Origin: Dromaius novaehollandiae
Taxonomy: Eukaryota; Chordata; Aves; Casuariiformes; Dromaiidae
Direction of reading: 5' to 3'
Assembly: GCF_036370855.1 (NCBI RefSeq)
Contig: NC_088113.1
Location: 19,860,501-19,924,500, forward strand
DNA: 64,000 bases
Below are positions 63,036-64,000 of this stretch, in pieces. A program made the position numbers and the translations under genes. Under the pieces are notes generated by a model. It searched no databases. It was not told the origin of the DNA and worked only from the letters and a program-made list of their open reading frames with translations. How positions within the stretch are numbered: position 1 is the stretch's first letter; each line of letters starts with the position of its first letter.

Positions 63036-64000
63036 CCGGGAGAAACGCCGGCCCGGCTCCCGCGTACTGCTCCCCGGGCGCCGCCGGGCGCCGGTGCCCT
63101 CGGCACCTCCGTGCACCGGGATGCATCCTGCCCAAGACGCCGGCGAGTCGGAGCAGCCCCCGCCGGGAGCCCCGGGATGCAGCTCGCCTCGTGCTGCCGC
63201 CGCAGAGGCGACGTCGGAGATGCTCGCGGCGAGCGCCGAGAGGACCAAACCTCGGTGGGGCGGGGGGCGGGGGGCAGCCCTCGGGCTTTGCAAGCGCTGC
63301 CCCGCGGGAGCACCCCAGCCGCGTCCGAGCATCGCCCGGCCCCTCGCCCCCAGGACGGGCCCCCCCAGCCCCCCCGCCCTCGCCGTGGGGTGGCAGCGCC
63401 GTCCCGGGCACCCCAGCGCCGTGGCACACGCAATCTGCTCCGCAGATGCTGCCAAAACCAGCCGTGGGCCCATAAAAGCACACGGAGGGGGGTCCCCCCC
63501 CCCGGGACCCCAGCGTTGTTGCTCGGCGCCGTTTGCAGCACGGTCGTCGCTGGGGGCTAATTGCGCTGCCCGGCACCGGCACCGCGGGGACCGGCGTGAC
63601 CCGCTCCGGCCCGGGGGTCCCGGCAGCACCACGCTGCTCCGAAGCCGCCGCTCTCCAAAGGACGGAGCAAAATATTAAGCAGAGCCCCCAGCGTTTATCG
63701 CGCCATAAATCTGCACTTTCAACAGCTTCACAGCGCTGCGGGGAGGGGGGCGAGGACGAAACGCCCCAGCTCGCAGCGGGACGCGGCTTCGTGGACTCCA
63801 TCCCGCGCGGGGCGAGAGCCGGCGCCCACCGGGCCCCCGGGAACAGCGAGGCCAGCGCCGGGGGGGGGAGCCGGGCTGTTTTCAAGGCGGTCGGACGCAG
63901 CTGGGAAGTCCATTGCCCGGCGGGGGGGCCCGCACCTGCAGGCACCCGCGGCACCGCGCCGATGCGCCCTGCAACGCACAGCCGCGGCGGCCGGTGGCAC
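63036..64000. other. noncoding right edge
   Basis: Very GC-rich DNA without recognisable genes. I found no continuation of the Rh-like homology. An A+T-richer patch at 63665-63730 (AAAATATTAAGC, CGCCATAAATC) may be a short conserved element. Minus-strand ORFs of 430-500 codons that cross this region and the Rh-like segment are antisense, stop-poor artefacts. Confidence 0.45.

Noticed and set aside
62109-63632. 507-codon minus-strand ORF
   Set aside because: It is antisense to the Rh-like remnant and persists only because GC-rich DNA lacks stops; no conserved domain is visible, and the plus strand explains the homology.

Overview
The window is vertebrate nuclear DNA, most likely from a bird microchromosome. 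Three intron-containing genes lie in the order RGS19 (+), TCEA2 (-), SOX18 (+). From memory, this is the arrangement, with alternating strands, of human 20q13.33 read in reverse. A bird is suggested by the very high GC content, the short intergenic distances, the many GC-rich minisatellites, and a worn CR1-like retroelement with few other interspersed repeats. I cannot name the species.

Layout. 1-10.0 kb is GC-rich DNA upstream of RGS19 with two minisatellites, a CpG-island first-exon candidate ending at 2598 and an alternative first-exon candidate at 8532-8564. 10.08-15.6 kb is RGS19, with three local tandem arrays in its introns. RGS19 and TCEA2 converge tail to tail across 15.6-16.8 kb. 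16.8-37.0 kb is TCEA2: ten coding exons giving 299 aa, including a U12-type AT-AC intron and a last coding piece of only two codons plus stop. Its promoter at 37.13-37.27 kb carries three ZNF143-type motifs. 37.3-48.4 kb is noncoding DNA upstream of SOX18, with two candidate enhancers (43.4 and 44.5 kb) and a 0.7 kb array. 48.47-52.1 kb is SOX18 (two exons, 420 aa) with a 30-bp minisatellite filling its intron. 52.1-62.5 kb has no gene I can support and holds three arrays (TG-rich, CCTAA/CCCAA, 10-bp). 62.52-63.04 kb holds a compressed, frameshifted, intronless remnant of an Rh/ammonium-transporter glycoprotein gene, which is the most unexpected object here.

The three genes do not form one pathway. 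RGS19 shuts off Gi/o signalling at membranes, TCEA2 rescues stalled RNA polymerase II in the nucleus, and SOX18 is an endothelial and lymphatic transcription factor. They are linked by old synteny. Composition is two-state: the body of TCEA2 (about 15.6-36.2 kb) is moderate in GC, has ordinary worn interspersed repeats and no minisatellite, while both flanks are extremely GC-rich and contain at least eleven unrelated tandem arrays. Several arrays are free of stop codons in all six frames and create long false ORFs.
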